A DNA stretch of 64,000 nucleotides from Bryoerythrophyllum caledonicum (GCA_963971425.1 OZ020516.1:34150199-34214198), one strand, 5' to 3'; numbered from the stretch's first letter, positions 44,939 through 57,723 are shown. Translations and numbers: made by a program. Notes: a model not told the origin generated them from the letters alone.

Positions 44939-45319
44939 CTTTCCAAATGCCAAGAAGAAGAAGAACTCCAATCTCCGAAGGAGACCCCCGTGAATATAGT
45001 GTTTGTTCATTCTCTTAACTAAGCATGTGGCCATGAGACATAGGCTAGTGTAATAGAACTACTCCCCCCTCTCAAGGATAAACACTTTTCTACACTAAGT
45101 GCTTCCCTACACTAATTGCCTTAGAGACAACCGACATGTCATCTCCCCCAAGGGCTTTGTGGGTCCCCATACAACGAGGCCATGGGACCCCGTACCATAA
45201 TTGGGTGGACTATGGTGGTAAACACCACGCCGGCAATAGGACTTGAACTCACAACCACCTCACCGGTGTGCCATGACTCAAACCACTACACCAAGGCCGT
45301 GGTGCCTTTCCAAATGCCA
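44939..45319 (-). mobile_element. tRNA-derived SINE with 14-bp target duplication
   Basis: Flanked by identical CTTTCCAAATGCCA at 44939-44952 and 45306-45319. Read on the minus strand, the 5' head is tRNA-like: TTGGTGTAGTGGTTTGAG fits the A box and GTTGTGAGTTCAAGTCC fits the B box. The body then runs to a (TTC)n 3' end at 44953. Its last about 135 bp resemble the 3' end of the 13.45-kb LINE (50266-50400), including AGTGTNNGTTCATTC and GGGGGNAGTAGTTC-type phrases (minus-strand complements). So it probably used that LINE's machinery. Body about 353 bp. Confidence 0.85.
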
Positions 45320-45660
45320 CCTATATTGGTCACTTGCTACTGAGCATTGCTTACTAGAAGTGTCTATCCTCAAAAATGGGCAATAGTTTCAATTCATTAG
45401 CCTATATCTTGTAACCAAAGATGTAGTGGAGGGAATGAACATGTACAATATTCACACTAGCCACTCTTTAGGACTAAAGTGAATCTTTCTTTTTAACTCC
45501 TTTGTACATCTACATACAACCTCAAAATAGAAAATAAATAAATTATATATACATGACAAGAATATACTTGTTAGAACCATAAAAACAAATAATTACCTTT
45601 AAGCCATCCACCAAAGAAGACATTGTAGAATTAGCAAGAATATTATCAAAATTGAAGAGG
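45320..45660. other. Intergenic spacer
   Basis: No gene or recognised repeat. Confidence 0.5.
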
Positions 45661-45919
45661 TTACCCCTTACTGCTAAAGGACCAAGTGTTTGTTTGGGGG
45701 ACAATATTTTTCATTGTTTTAATTAATGATTCTAGAGAGAGGACTTTGAGTGCAAGCATCTTCCGATCCTATTGTCAAAATTCACAAATTTTTACCACAT
45801 CATCTCATATAAGTTTAGAAGAAGGCTCTATGTTTACATTCTCAAAAAGTTCATCTTGGCAATTTCTTAACCAATGGAGTAGAGAGTCTTCTAACATACC
45901 TTGGTCCTTTAGAAGTTAA
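45661..45919 (-). mobile_element. Small TTAA element (family T-b), copy 1
   Basis: Ends TTACCCCTTACTGCTAAAGG and, as complement, TTAACTTCTAAAGGACCAAG. The interior is the reverse complement of 46148-46372 (shared CTACTCCATTG, AAGATGAAC, GAATGTAAAC, ATGTGGTAAAAA). The left TTAA has decayed to TTAC. Confidence 0.65.
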
Positions 45920-46147
45920 CACACATTTAAAAAGGAATTTCTAGGAGGCTACTTGCATAAAAATCTTAATAAGAATAAAATAAATAACTGCACATAAAAC
46001 AAAAACATTCATAAGGTTGAAGCGAGCAAAAAACTATACTAAATACAAAGTATATAATGTATCTTATCTTTGATTGGAATCTTGCTACACGCACAATTTC
46101 AAGAATTTGGTGTGTTTGAACCTGGCTTGTCCAAACTAAGTTCTCTC

Positions 46148-46372
46148 TTAATCCTTTAAAAGAACCAAAGCAATTTAGAGGAATATCTACTCCATTGATT
46201 AAAGACTAGCAAGATGAACACTTTGGGAATGTAAACGTGGGATCTTCTTCTAAACTTGTTTGCAATGATGTGGTAAAAACTTTGCCAGTTTTAACCGTAT
46301 TGATTGAAAAATAATTGCACTCAAAGTGAAAAAAATTCTCCCCCAAAGGAAACTTGGTCCTTCAGGGGTTAA
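46148..46372 (+). mobile_element. Small TTAA element (family T-b), copy 2
   Basis: TTAA at 46148 and 46369; ends TTAATCCTTTAAAAGAACC and, as complement, TTAACCCCTGAAGGACCAAG. Same family as 45661-45919 and 47264-47484. Non-coding. Confidence 0.72.
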
Positions 46373-46699
46373 GATTGTTATTCCAAGACATATTGCTTCA
46401 TTACATAACAAAAAATAAGAACAGTCAAAAGGCACATACACATTGTGCAGTTCTGAAAATCTCACACCAGAAGTGCAAGCATAAAGTTAACGATGAGTTA
46501 TGAAACTCAACTTGCTAGTACGTCGTAGTCAACATTTTTGTGTTGAAATTAACCAAAGACAAGCAACAAGTATTATAAGCGAACAATTTTCTTAGAATTA
46601 TTCCAAGCCGAAGCAAAATAACTACAATATAATTGAGATAAAATAACTATCTTGAAAGTGAAAGGCGTCACCTTGCATGTCACCCCCTACTTTATGGTC

Positions 46700-46971
46700 T
46701 TAACCATGTAAGGACGATAAGCGCATGGGTGGTCATTTTTGAAGTGATATGCGTAACATATCCAGCAGTTCATCACAACATGATCCACAAACTAAAATAA
46801 CTTGCGTGGATCTGTGCACTTTTGACAAATGTGCACTGGAGTCTGATAGGCGAACTACAGTGATTTCCATGAAGTGGGGTCATGGTGAAATGTACCCTAT
46901 GATGTTCTCATGATATGTTACACTCGTAGATTCTCTGAGGCCTTGTGAGCTCGTGGGCCTTAAAGGGTTAA
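46700..46971. mobile_element. Small TTAA element, 272 bp
   Basis: TTAA at 46700 and 46968; ends TTAACCATGTAAGGAC and, as complement, TTAACCCTTTAAGGCCCAC. The interior does not resemble family T-b, so it is probably a separate subfamily. Confidence 0.5.
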
Positions 46972-47263
46972 GTTAGTAATTGGAAATACTATTTGTTGTT
47001 TTTTTAAAAAAGATCGTGCTTCCTCAACCAATTAAGGTTTAGAACTTATCTTTTGATATGGCTCCTAATTGAGTTCATCGTAGTAATATTCTCCCAATGT
47101 CCATCTCATTGCAGCTTCCAACGTATATAGCTCCAAAATCTATTGATGCCAATGGAGTCTTTCATTTACTTCTTGCCAACCTCTTCCTTCTTCAACCAAG
47201 ATTTCTCCATGGATTGATTTGAATCAGTCTCTATGAGAATCCTTATTTCTTCACCCAATTTCT
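46972..47263. other. Intergenic spacer
   Basis: AT-rich; nothing recognised. Confidence 0.5.
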
Positions 47264-47484
47264 TTAACCCCTAAATGACCAATTTTTTTTAGAGGAATCC
47301 CTACTCTATTAATTAAAAACTATCAAGATGAGCTTTTTGAGAATGTATCTGTAGGATCTTCTTGTAAACTTACATAAGACAATGTGGTAAATTTTTTGTG
47401 AATTATGACTATATGGAATGAAAGATCATTGCACTCAATGTGCAAAAAATTGTACCAGGTACATTTGGTCTATTTAGGGGTTAA
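47264..47484 (+). mobile_element. Small TTAA element (family T-b), copy 3
   Basis: TTAA at 47264 and 47481; ends TTAACCCCTAAATGACCAA and, as complement, TTAACCCCTAAATAGACC. Interior shared with 46148-46372 (GATGAGCTTTTTGAGAATGT, GGATCTTCTTGTAAACTT, ATGTGGTAAA). Confidence 0.75.
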
Positions 47485-48126
47485 TTCTTCATTAGTTGTT
47501 TTTATGACTCCATCCAAAAACACACTCTTCCATTGTTCACTTTTGATAGGCTTATGATTTTCTCTACAAATAGGCGTTCATTAACCTAGTTCGAGGCAAA
47601 ATAATCCATCAGCTTTAGTAATTCATATACACTCACTACCCAATCTAGGACCCCTTTCCTCATTAACTCTTAAATGTTAGAAGGTGCCATTGGTGGTCGT
47701 AATATTCTACACCTATGGTGTTGTATTTGAACACGATAATGTTTAGATTGATTGAAATGACCTCCAAAAGAAAGAAGTTAGTGAAAGAATCTCCAATCCA
47801 AAGGTGTAAGTCTTGCTAAACTTTAATACATATTGTGTGTTCTATAAAGTAAAATACGTGCCTTTATATTTGATTCCTAGCTAACGTTTAAAGGTTTAAA
47901 GCCATTGGGCATTACCTCCATAATGTGACAATCTCCAGGTGACTCACTTCAACAAAACTGCTCTCATAATTTCCCATTCTCCTCTTCTTTTATAAACTCT
48001 TCAATCTCCTTTATATTTATTGCATGGTTATTTAAGCAAAATTTTAGTCAATAATATTATTTATTTATTTTCAAATTGTTTTTTAAAAAGATTTTAGACT
48101 CAAAGCCGATGTGCTCCAATCATACC
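47485..48126. other. Intergenic spacer
   Basis: AT-rich; nothing recognised. Confidence 0.5.
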
Positions 48127-48739
48127 CTTAACCCCTAAACGCATGTAGATACCTGGGCCCTTGCAATTGCATGAAGACACCCAGGCCCTTGTAAAGACCT
48201 GTAGATACCCGGGAACTGCAAACGCCTCCGATACCTGTTTCCGCCATGAGGTTGCGCATTACCTTCGACACTGTTGTTGTCCACCTCTGGAGCTCCTCTC
48301 ATCTTGGTCTCCCACCTACGAAATAAGCAATCACCACGCTCTTCTGGAAGCGCTCCATTTCTTTCTTTATTCGTTCTGCATCTACGGTGATGGTTGTTGC
48401 CTCCTTCCTGACTAGAAAGCCAGCACTAGTGCGAAAGAGAGAGGCTAGAAGTTTTTCACGTGGAAATGCTTTGGTCGGGCTGAACTCCGCATGTTGTCCC
48501 AAATGTGCTGCCGCCGCTATTAATTCCGGTTCTATGATCTCCTGCCTCTTGAGGTCTTCGGCTCTCCTCGCGTTTTCTGATACGGTTGCCAGGATAGGGG
48601 CGTGCGCCAACTTCGACGTTAGCGCTGCAGCATAGCTCGCCGTCTTTGTGCTTTGCAGGGGGGCTGGAGCTACATCTTGTATTTCCTGCCCTTGCCTTGG
48701 TGACGAGGTTGGCCTTGAATTAGGGTTCGGAGTAGTCAT
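48127..48739 (-). pseudogene. Gag/ORF1-like retroelement fragment
   Basis: A GC-rich island in AT-rich DNA. The minus-strand frame from 48739 begins MTTPNPNSRPTSSPRQGQ and continues through Ala-rich sequence to IKKEMERFQKSVVIAYFVGG. This resembles the start of the DUF4283-type gag domain of plant LINE ORF1 proteins (a helix then a strand ending in G-rich loop). A TGA at 48299 interrupts the frame, which then stays open (EELQRWTTTVSKVMRNLM...) to a TAA at about 48128. No downstream ORF2 is adjacent, so it is a truncated insertion or a domesticated remnant. Assignment is weak. Confidence 0.4.
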
Positions 48740-49571
48740 GTTCGGTACCGTCCTTGCATCCTCTGTCTTTCGTTTGTAGTTGAGAACGGCCGGGGATGCC
48801 CGCTGTGCCCCATCCGACGGTAAATTTCGGCGCCGCCGCTGCCGAGTGAACTGAGGCAGCGCCCTTTGGCGTCCTGAGGAAAAACCCTGAAATTTTTTTA
48901 TTTGCCGTGCATGATTAAATTTTGCAAAATTTTGAATTCATTGATATTTGCAATCAGAGGCTCGAAAATAAAGTGGAAGCACTCTAATGCAACACCTATT
49001 CTGAATCTGCAGATCTTGAGAGTAGCTACAAATTAAAATGGTGTGAGTTTGTTTAAAAATGATTTAGGAAATCAACAATCTTGGTTTGGTATTTTTCTGT
49101 GCTTATATGAATATATTATGAATTTTTGAAAACAACTATGTAGACTCACCTATTGTGAACGTTAGACTTAGAGCAAAGTTGGTATGGAAACATCCAAAAG
49201 CGACATACTCTAAACGTTGAATAAAATTTTACTTAAAACCTTACTTAAAAGACGTGATGTGTGGGACACTACTTAAAACACCCCTTTCTCTTGTAGTGTT
49301 TAAAAGAGTGACAACTTCTTGAAAACTCACATGTCTACTTTAAAACCCTACATGTCTTCTTTGGGTCTACTTGTGCTTGGATTTAGCTTATTTCTACATG
49401 TCACTAATCAACTGGTGCTACAATTGGGTGCTTTTACCTCAATTGGGAGAGGTGTAGAAGATAATTAAATGAAGCACAAAATAGAATGTCCTTTTTTTTC
49501 TTTTTCCAAATGCAACCTCAAAATGATTTGGGTGGGACAAGCAAGGGATCCATTTGCCCAGTCCTTTTACA
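48740..49571. other. Intergenic spacer
   Basis: GC-rich to about 48880, probably part of the same retroelement fragment, then AT-rich with nothing recognised. Confidence 0.4.
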
Positions 49572-49899
49572 CTTGACCCCATCGGGTCGCAAGGCCATTT
49601 TTCTATCAAAAACGATTCAAAACTACCAATTCTACTGCATATATCCAAGAAAAGAGAAAAAATAATTTTTTTTAGATCTAACTGTAGGATCTTGTACTTA
49701 ACTTATCTCAAATTGTTTGCTAAAAATTTCATAAAGTTTGACCACATAAATTAGAAGATATTAGCATTTAAAGTTGAAATTACATGTCAATGTGAAAATT
49801 TCAACGAAAAAATAGAAACTTCATTCACAGTGAGTTGCCCAAAATCACTATCGGTTGCCAAAAAACCAAAAAATGTAGTTTTGACCTTTTAGGGGTTAA
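49572..49899. mobile_element. Probable TTAA element, degraded left end
   Basis: The right end as complement reads TTAACCCCTAAAAGGTC at 49899. The left end, TTGACCCCATCGGG at 49572, is decayed. The interior shares TTTCATAAAGTTTGACCACA and ACTGTAGGATCTT with the 10.6-kb and 30.9-kb TTAA elements. Confidence 0.5.
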
Positions 49900-50265
49900 A
49901 ACGACTGATCTTCATTTTTCTTAAAAGACCACAACAATTTCAAATCTTCGCCAAAAAAATCTGAGAATACTATGGCCTACAGAAAAAAAAAAAGCGTTTC
50001 ATTCATTTAGTGACAACGTGGAGAATACCAAATGAAGGATAAAGAAAGTTTGACACCGTCCTTATAGGATCAAGGTAACAGGAATCGTGAACCAAAGGAA
50101 GGAAACATTTATATGTCAAGCACTCATTTTTTAGTATGATAGATTCAAAACTTTTATGCAATATATTGTCACAAAAGAACTTCACTACTCCAAAGATCAT
50201 TGTGGACTTGCCACGACTTACCGAAGACTATTTCAAGGTACTCATAACCTTCTCATATGCCGCCA

Positions 50266-50493
50266 GAAGAAGAACGCCGGTCCCTGAGGCGGCCGGCGTG
50301 AGTAAAGTGTCTGTTCATTCCACCACTAAGTCCATGCCCACCGGGCATGGGTTAGTAGTATGGAACTACTTCCCCCTTTCGAGGGTGGACACTATGTACC
50401 AGTAACAAGTAACCAATACCAAGGACCTAGGTCCCAAATAGTCCAAAAAAGAGGGAGGGCAAGTACGGTGAAATGCAAAATGTGAGTGTAGAT
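50266..50493 (-). other. LINE 3' UTR, tail shared with SINE
   Basis: 228 bp from the ORF2 stop to the (TTC)n terminus. The last about 135 bp (50266-50400) resemble the 3' part of the SINE at 44953-45090 and include a CCCACCGGGC-type stem. This is the region expected to be recognised by the element's reverse transcriptase. Confidence 0.75.
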
Positions 50494-53400
50494 CTATGGA
50501 GGGGGGTTTGAAGCGTCCGGAAGGGGTTGGTTGTTTTCAAGTTTACGTTTATGTAGGAGTATCGACATAGCATGTTGAATTGCAATAGTGTTAATATTTG
50601 AAAAGGTGGTTTTGATTGAAGTGATGGGGATTTTAAATGTTTCTTCAAGGGTTGTCATTGAGGGGATGAAGGTGGTGGCTCTAGCCCCCGCGATGATGAC
50701 AATGAGGGGGTCTACTTTCCATCCTAGTGCTTGAATATCGTCAAGTAGTGGTTGGTATTTATTTGTTTTGTTTGCAATGGTGTCCGGAGAGAATCTGTCA
50801 TTGCAATATGTGAATTCAATAAATTGGATGGTGAGATTAGGGTCTATGTGGTTTGGTGGAGGATCTTTGTATGAAAGTCCTCTAATACATGGTAGGTCTG
50901 GTTTAAATCTTGCATTACAGTGGCATCTTTGAGTATGACATATGCAGGGTAATAGCCAAGGGGGGACCGTGTTTTCTTGTGGGTTGTCATTAAAGGTTCC
51001 GGCATTCATGAAAATGAAACACTGGGATTTGGTTGATGATATGAGTAGTTTAAGAATAGCCCATACGGCTTTGTTATGTCTTTTGACAATTAGCGAGTGT
51101 ATATGGGGGTTTTGGCACTTGAGTAGGACATGTAGCCATGTGTCTGGGTCTGTGGTGTTACAAATTGGACATGTAATAGTAGGAAATCTTTCTATTCCAA
51201 AGAAGAGTTGTTTTCGGGCATTACCCATGTATTGTCCGGTGCGGAATTTAATTAGGCATGTGATTTGTGGGTCCGTACTTATGGGGTTTTTCCAAAAATT
51301 GTTGGACAGTACTTTATGAATGTTTGGGTTGCCGGTCCATTATCAATATTAGGGAAGTTTTCTGTAAGTTTTTCTAGGTTATTTACAAGATCATGTTTTT
51401 TGAGGTATTTGTCCAAGAATCGTATGGGGCCTTTATCTGGAGTTTCGCCCATAGAGGGCCATTCATATCTATGAAAGTAATATGGGGTGGCATGGGCGTG
51501 TTCGTATGGGTGTTCGGCATTCTTGTGGGTTTTTTCTCTTCCTTCCTTTGCTAGTTTGTCGGCTTGTTCATTGCCGTCGATATTAGCATGAGCTCGGACT
51601 TTGTGGAGTGTAGTAATCTGTGTACGGTTTTGGAGCATTTCAACCATAGATGTAAGGAGAGTTTTATCCGGGTGACTGTTGTGTAAAGTAGGGTGTTTGA
51701 TGTGTGTATTAAGGAGATATAATACATTTATGCAATCTGTAAAAATGTGAGCCGGTTCGTTTGGGTATTGAGTGGTGATTATTTTAAGGGTTTTATTAAT
51801 AGCCATCATTTCGGCTCTTAGAATATTTTGGAGTCCATGTAGTCTTTTTCCTAATTTTATTTGTTTGGTTGGATTGTATATCCCATAACCGGTTTTTTCT
51901 CGATGCCAGTGTCCCGGGCTTACTTCGGTTGGTTCTTTAAAGGAGCCGTCAGTGTAGTAGCTAAAGTTGGGGTCAAATTTAAGGTCTGTATTAATTTGGT
52001 AGTAAGAGAGGGGAAGGCTTAATTCGGTAATTGGTGATGCGGAGATGCTTGTGTGGGGGGTTTTAGACCATTTCTTGTTGCGGTTTACAGGGGTTGATAT
52101 GGGTGTGGGAGAGGCAGTTGCGGTGTATACCTTGTTAATGTTTAGATTTCTTGCTATCAAAGTAATATGAGTGAGGTTTTCTAGATTACCTATTTCTCGA
52201 GTTTGGTGATGTATACATAGGATACGTAGAGTTGCTGGTTCAAGGCGGGGTGTTTGTATATGCGGGGGTATAGTGGGTTCTTTGTAAGTCATAGAGTCGG
52301 CTTCAAATAGTACTATAATGTGTGAGTCCGGGAATGGTCCTAAGTGGGGGTTAGAGTTGTGGTACCAATGAGTGTCGGGAGTGATAATAATGGTGATGTT
52401 GTAGTTGGGATCATTGTTTGCCGCTAGGCGTGCCCAATGTGTTGCTTGTCGTGTTTCTTCTTCGTTGTGAGGGTGTGCAAGGCCTATTCCGCTCCACCTA
52501 TAATCAAAAGCTTTTCCAAGAGAACCAAAAATCTTATCACGTTCGAATGGAGAGTAGAATTTTGAGATTTTTGAAGAGCATGTAACGGGGGATGAGAAGT
52601 ATGAATGTGTTATATTAAGAGATGTAATAAGGTAGTCTAAAATAGGATCGGGTAATGCGTAGTGTGCATTTTTAAGGGGGTCATTTTTGGATATTTGGTA
52701 TTTATATCTTTGGTATAGCCAAACAATTTCGGTTTCAAATGTTTGGGGTATTGGTTCAATGTTAATGTGGGTTTGTAGTGCGTTGTGATATTGGTTCCAG
52801 AGCCATTGTAGTCTAGCGAGTGGTATGGTAATTAGATGTCTCCCATTATCTTCATATATGTGGGCATCATCTTGTTGTATTTTGATAGTATTCGTTTGTG
52901 CGAGGATGTCCGTTTCGGGGTTGCATTCGGTTGTAAAGATGTTAAGGTGGGGGATAATAATAGGTGGTGTGACAAATCTACTATCTCGAGGTTGTGCTTG
53001 GGGGTGGTGTAATTTTATGATATTTAGGTAGTAACTGTTTTGAGATTTAAGGTAGTATTGTTTGAGGATTTCGGTGTTATGTAAGGAAGTGTTTGGGTTG
53101 TGCCAAGGGAAAAGATTTCTTTGTGGAAGCCATTTGGCGTAGGTGTTATTATTGTGGGACCAATGGCATAGGTATGACGTATATTGCTTGCTTATGTTGT
53201 GAGAGTCAATGTACTTTCTATGTTTGTGCGCGGTTATGTTGTTTATTGGGTGTATGGAAGGATTTTTAATATATGTGGTGGGGGGGTATATGGTCGTGAA
53301 TGTGGTGGATTTGGAGGGATTAGTGGGAGGTTGGTGTTATGGTGAATGTCATTGTGATCGATGATGTATGAGTCTTTAAGTGTGCGCGGTGTGGCGTGAG

Positions 53401-56400
53401 TGGTGCAAGGGTTGGGGCATGTAGGGAGGCATGGAGGGTGACAAAATAATTGTTTAGCAATATTTAGTGCACTTTTTATTAATTTGTGAGGGGTGCCGTA
53501 GAATGTTTTGTAGCTCTTGTCATCCATAAGGTGTGTTCCATTTGGTAGTGTGATTTGTTATAGATCGGTAATGTTAGCAGAAAAAAGTTTTTGTAGGAGT
53601 TTGTCGGATAATTGTCTGTCAAGTCTAGGGAGGTTATGTATTTCATTTGCCCAATTTTGTTCGAGTGGCGCGGGGCCTAGTAGAAAATCTTCTAGTGTGC
53701 TTTTTAGAAATGTTTGACCTTCTGTTTTGAGTAGAAAGAGTGTGCGGGTAATGGGAGACAAAAGACAATCAGTTTTTTTAAGTCTTTGGAGGTATTGTGC
53801 TCCTCCATAAATGGCAAGGATGTGTCGAAGGAGTCCACTATAAATTAGTCCTAGTCGTCCCTTGTCGTTGAGTGCATTTTGGAGTTGTTCTCCAATGCAA
53901 CGTAGGTAGGCATTTTTTAGGGAGAAAGCTTCTAATCCGAATAGTTCGTGGGGGAGTTGTGTTATAACATTGGGCGTGCAATTAGGGAGTCCGCATACTT
54001 TCTTTTGTATGGCTATGATTTTTTTATCAAGTTTGTTTATGGCGGGCATGGAGTAAGGGACGGCATAGAAACTATATGAGATACCCGGACGTATGACGGT
54101 ATCTATCATTTTTATTTTTTGTTGCAATGTGGCCGGACATAGTGTGAGTTCCTTGCATTGTTTAATAAGTTTTGTAGTAGTAGCGTGAATTTGAATTTTC
54201 CATTTTAAGGATGGGACTAGGTTTATTCCAAGGTAAATGTAGGATTGGTTTTGGTTGAGAACCGGAATTGGTTGATTACGATATTGGATATTCGTAGCTT
54301 GAATGAGGGCTTTAAAGGCGGTCGGATTTATTTTGGATTTGTTTGGGCATCCGGATACGGCACATTTTTCGACCCCAAGTTCCATCCCGGTCCATAGACA
54401 GAATTTGTCTATTTTGTCTAATTGAATTTAAAGTGATTTAAGGCGACCGGAGATGGCCGCTAGATCGTCGGCATATGCGGCCGAGTTTATGGTGATTTTT
54501 GAGGTGCCAAATGTGTAGCCATTATTGCCTCTTTGAAGCCATCTCAATAGAGGTTCTAGAAAAATAATAATGAGGTATGGGCTCAATGTGTCGCCTTGGA
54601 TGGTACCACGTTGGATGGGGATAGGGTGTGTTTTCCCAAAGAATTCTCCAGTGTATGTAGTGGTAGATTGAGAGTATATATTACCAACAAGTTTGACTGC
54701 ATCTTCCGGATATCCAAGATCACTCATTATGGCTAGCAATCGAGGGTGGTCAATGGAACTGAATGCGTTTTTAAAGTCGATGTAGAGTATGTAAATGTCT
54801 TTATTAGTGAATTTTGCATCTTCTAGTGCGGCAATGAGGGTTTGAAGTTGCAGTGTGGTACTTCTCTCGGCTCTAAACCCTTCTTGGTTTTCGTGTAATA
54901 TTTGGTGTATTTCCCCGTAAGCCGATAATATTGATGTTAGTGTGCTCGTATATAGTTTATAAATGGTGTTAGCTAAGGCAATAGGTCGGTGGTTAGGTAG
55001 CACGGATGGGTTGCCTTTTTTGTATAATAAGATTGTTAGACTTGTTTTCCAAGATGCGGGAATGGATTTTTGTTTGTAACAGTGAAGGAAGAATAATGAT
55101 AGGAGGTCATGGAATTTTGGGGGCATGTTTTTTAGAATTGAGTTGGGTATATGGTCCGGGCCGGGGGCTTTGTTAGTTCCCAAATTTTTTAGGCACATGT
55201 TGTATGTGTCTCTGTTATAAAATGTGTGGAGAGGTATTGTTGGTTCACCTCTTTTGTCAATGGAAAAACCGTCTAAATCATGCCACGGGTATTGCCTAAC
55301 TCCACACGTGCATGTTGATGTGTGTTGTGGTTGGAAGTGACATGGGGGGGTGGTTGGTCTATTGTTTATGGATTGTTGAAAATGTATTTCGTTTGCGATG
55401 TCATCAGGGCTGGTTAGAATGTTATTGTTTTGGTCTAAGATACAATCTAGTGGTAGGTTTGTGTTATTTTTAAAGACTTTTCTATTAATCTTTTTTGGGC
55501 TAGTTTCGTATAGTTGCCGATACTTAGATATGGCTTTTTTGACACATTCTCTTGCATATTTTGTAGTAATTTTCCGAGCTTCTTTATTGGGAGTTTTTGC
55601 AATGGTTGCGATGTCTTTTAGCCATTCTTCATGAGAGGTGTTAGGTAGTGGTAATTGTGGGATATGAGGGTGACGGAGGTTTTGTAGTTCGGATATTATC
55701 GGGTGGGTTTGCCAACTTTGATTAGTTTTAATGGTGTAAATTGTTTTACGAATGGTGTGGTATGTGGCAAGGTGTTGTTTCCACATTTTGGCTAGTTTTC
55801 TCGGGAGATATCCCCCTTGTTTTGAGGTTCTAGGTGTAAGTTGTGGAATTGGGGGGGCTTTACAAGTTTTTTCTAATATAGTAGAGATTTCATTAATAAG
55901 TTTGTCAAGAGTCGTGCAAGCTTCTTTCCATTGTATTTGTGTGAGGTGTTGGTGGTTAGAAAGAATATTTGTAAGGGAGTCTATTTGTAGTGAGTTTTTT
56001 TCAAAGAATATTGTGTTAAATTTATGAAGGTTTTCTTTTGGGATGGGATTTAGTATTTTAGTATCATTTAAGTTGATGGCTGTGTGAAGTCTACTTATAA
56101 GGGTGTTGTGAGGTATATTGAGTTGGATTGGGAAGTGGTCCGAGTTTAAGTTGGTTGTGGTGTTTGTGGTAGATGTGTAACGGGTATGGTTAGGTGTTTT
56201 AATGTAAAATCCATCAATTAGGCTAGTGTGTGTGTAGTTATGTCCACCTTGACGAGAGTATTGTGTATTGGTTGGGATTAGATATAACCCTAGGTTATCC
56301 GTATAATTTCGCCATTGATAGTCTATGTCCATTGGGGGGGTAGAGACCCCTCCGTTTTGCCGTCCAATAAGGGCAATATCTCGGTTAAAGTCTCCGCAAA

Positions 56401-57528
56401 GTATTATTGTGTGGTTAGTGTGTGTATTTATTTGTGATGTGATGGAATTTTGGATTTCCGGGATAAGCCGCGAGTCCTCTATGTGTGAGGGCATGTATAG
56501 GTGAAGAATAAGCCATGGTTGCAGGGGACGGTTAGTAATTTCAATTACTTGGAGATAAGGTGATATATTAACCGGGGTGGGGATTTTGGTAATATTCCGG
56601 GGAAGGCATATGATTGATGTATGAGCATGAGTAGACCTCCTCTTGCCGGTGTATATGGTCTTCGTTGTTGGATGCATCTTGTGAGAGAATGAGTGTTATT
56701 AAATATGAGTTTATAGTCGGGGAATGTTTTTTGGATGTATTTTGTGGATTTAGTAGCTGTTAGTTTAGTTTCTTGTATGGCAATCATGGCGGGTGGTGTG
56801 TTGGTGTGGGCGGTTAAATTATGGATGCATGGTAAAGCAGTGTTTAACATTGTGGCGTTCCATGTAGTTAAATATGTGCTTCTATTGTCTATATTGTCGT
56901 AGTTACCGAGTGGAGGGGAAATGTAGGCGGGTATCGGGGTAGGATGTGTGTAAGCATGAATTGGTTCAAAGCATCTAAGGGCTTCCAAGATAAGACTGTG
57001 CGGGAAGAAGGGAAATTTTAGTTGTACCTCATCGGGGGAAGGAGGTGGGGTTTGGCTATGTATAAAGTTATATAGGTCGTTGTGTAGAGAGGATTTGTGT
57101 TCAAAGCGGTGTTGGTTTTCTTCTAGAAATTTGATGTATGGGTGGGGTGTATCTATATGTCTTTCGGGGGGGTTATGTAGAGAGGATAGGGTGTTTAGTA
57201 ATATATTTGTCCAATATGTTGGGTTTGTGTTGGCATAGTGTAGGTTAGTAATATTGTTGCATTCTTCTATTGAGGGGTGGAGGGTGGTAATTATGGCGAA
57301 TAAGATGTGTGTTGATGGGTGGTTGTTGCTTTTTTGTTGTTTATAGTGGGAAATGTTGGGGTAGAGGCTAAGATAATTTTGGTGAAGTATGTGATTATTT
57401 TTTAGAAGTGGTGCAAAGGAGGATGCCAAGTGTTGATATTCAGGGTGGAGTTTTATAGTATTCGGAATGAAATATATTTTTGATACTCGTTTGTGTGTTT
57501 TTGGATGGTTGTGGAAGACATTTGGCAT

Positions 57529-57564
57529 TGGGCCGGGGTTAGTTTCTATGTCTCCGCAAAGTAT
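57529..57564 (-). other. 2A ribosome-skipping motif in ORF2
   Basis: The frame reads ILCGDIETNPGP followed by Met. GDIExNPGP is the core 2A signature, where the ribosome omits the Gly-Pro bond. 2A motifs at the N-terminus of LINE proteins are known from trypanosome L1Tc/ingi and from sea-urchin elements. Here the Met after NPGP is the first Met in the frame. Confidence 0.85.
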
Positions 57565-57630
57565 AATTAGTATTTTGTAATAAGTAGTGTTAATGGTTAC
57601 TAGTGGGAGGGGTATGGAGTGTTTTTGTGT

Positions 57631-57723
<93 letters not shown>
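57631..57723 (-). repeat. (CAA)31 microsatellite encoding polyglutamine
   Basis: 31 perfect TTG repeats on the plus strand, in frame with ORF2 and encoding 31 consecutive Gln between a Lys/Tyr/Asn-rich leader and the 2A motif. On the plus strand the same run gives meaningless poly-Val, poly-Cys and poly-Leu ORFs. Confidence 0.98.

Noticed and set aside
45225..45305. Functional tRNA gene
   Set aside because: A and B boxes are present, but it forms the head of a SINE with target duplications and a non-tRNA body.
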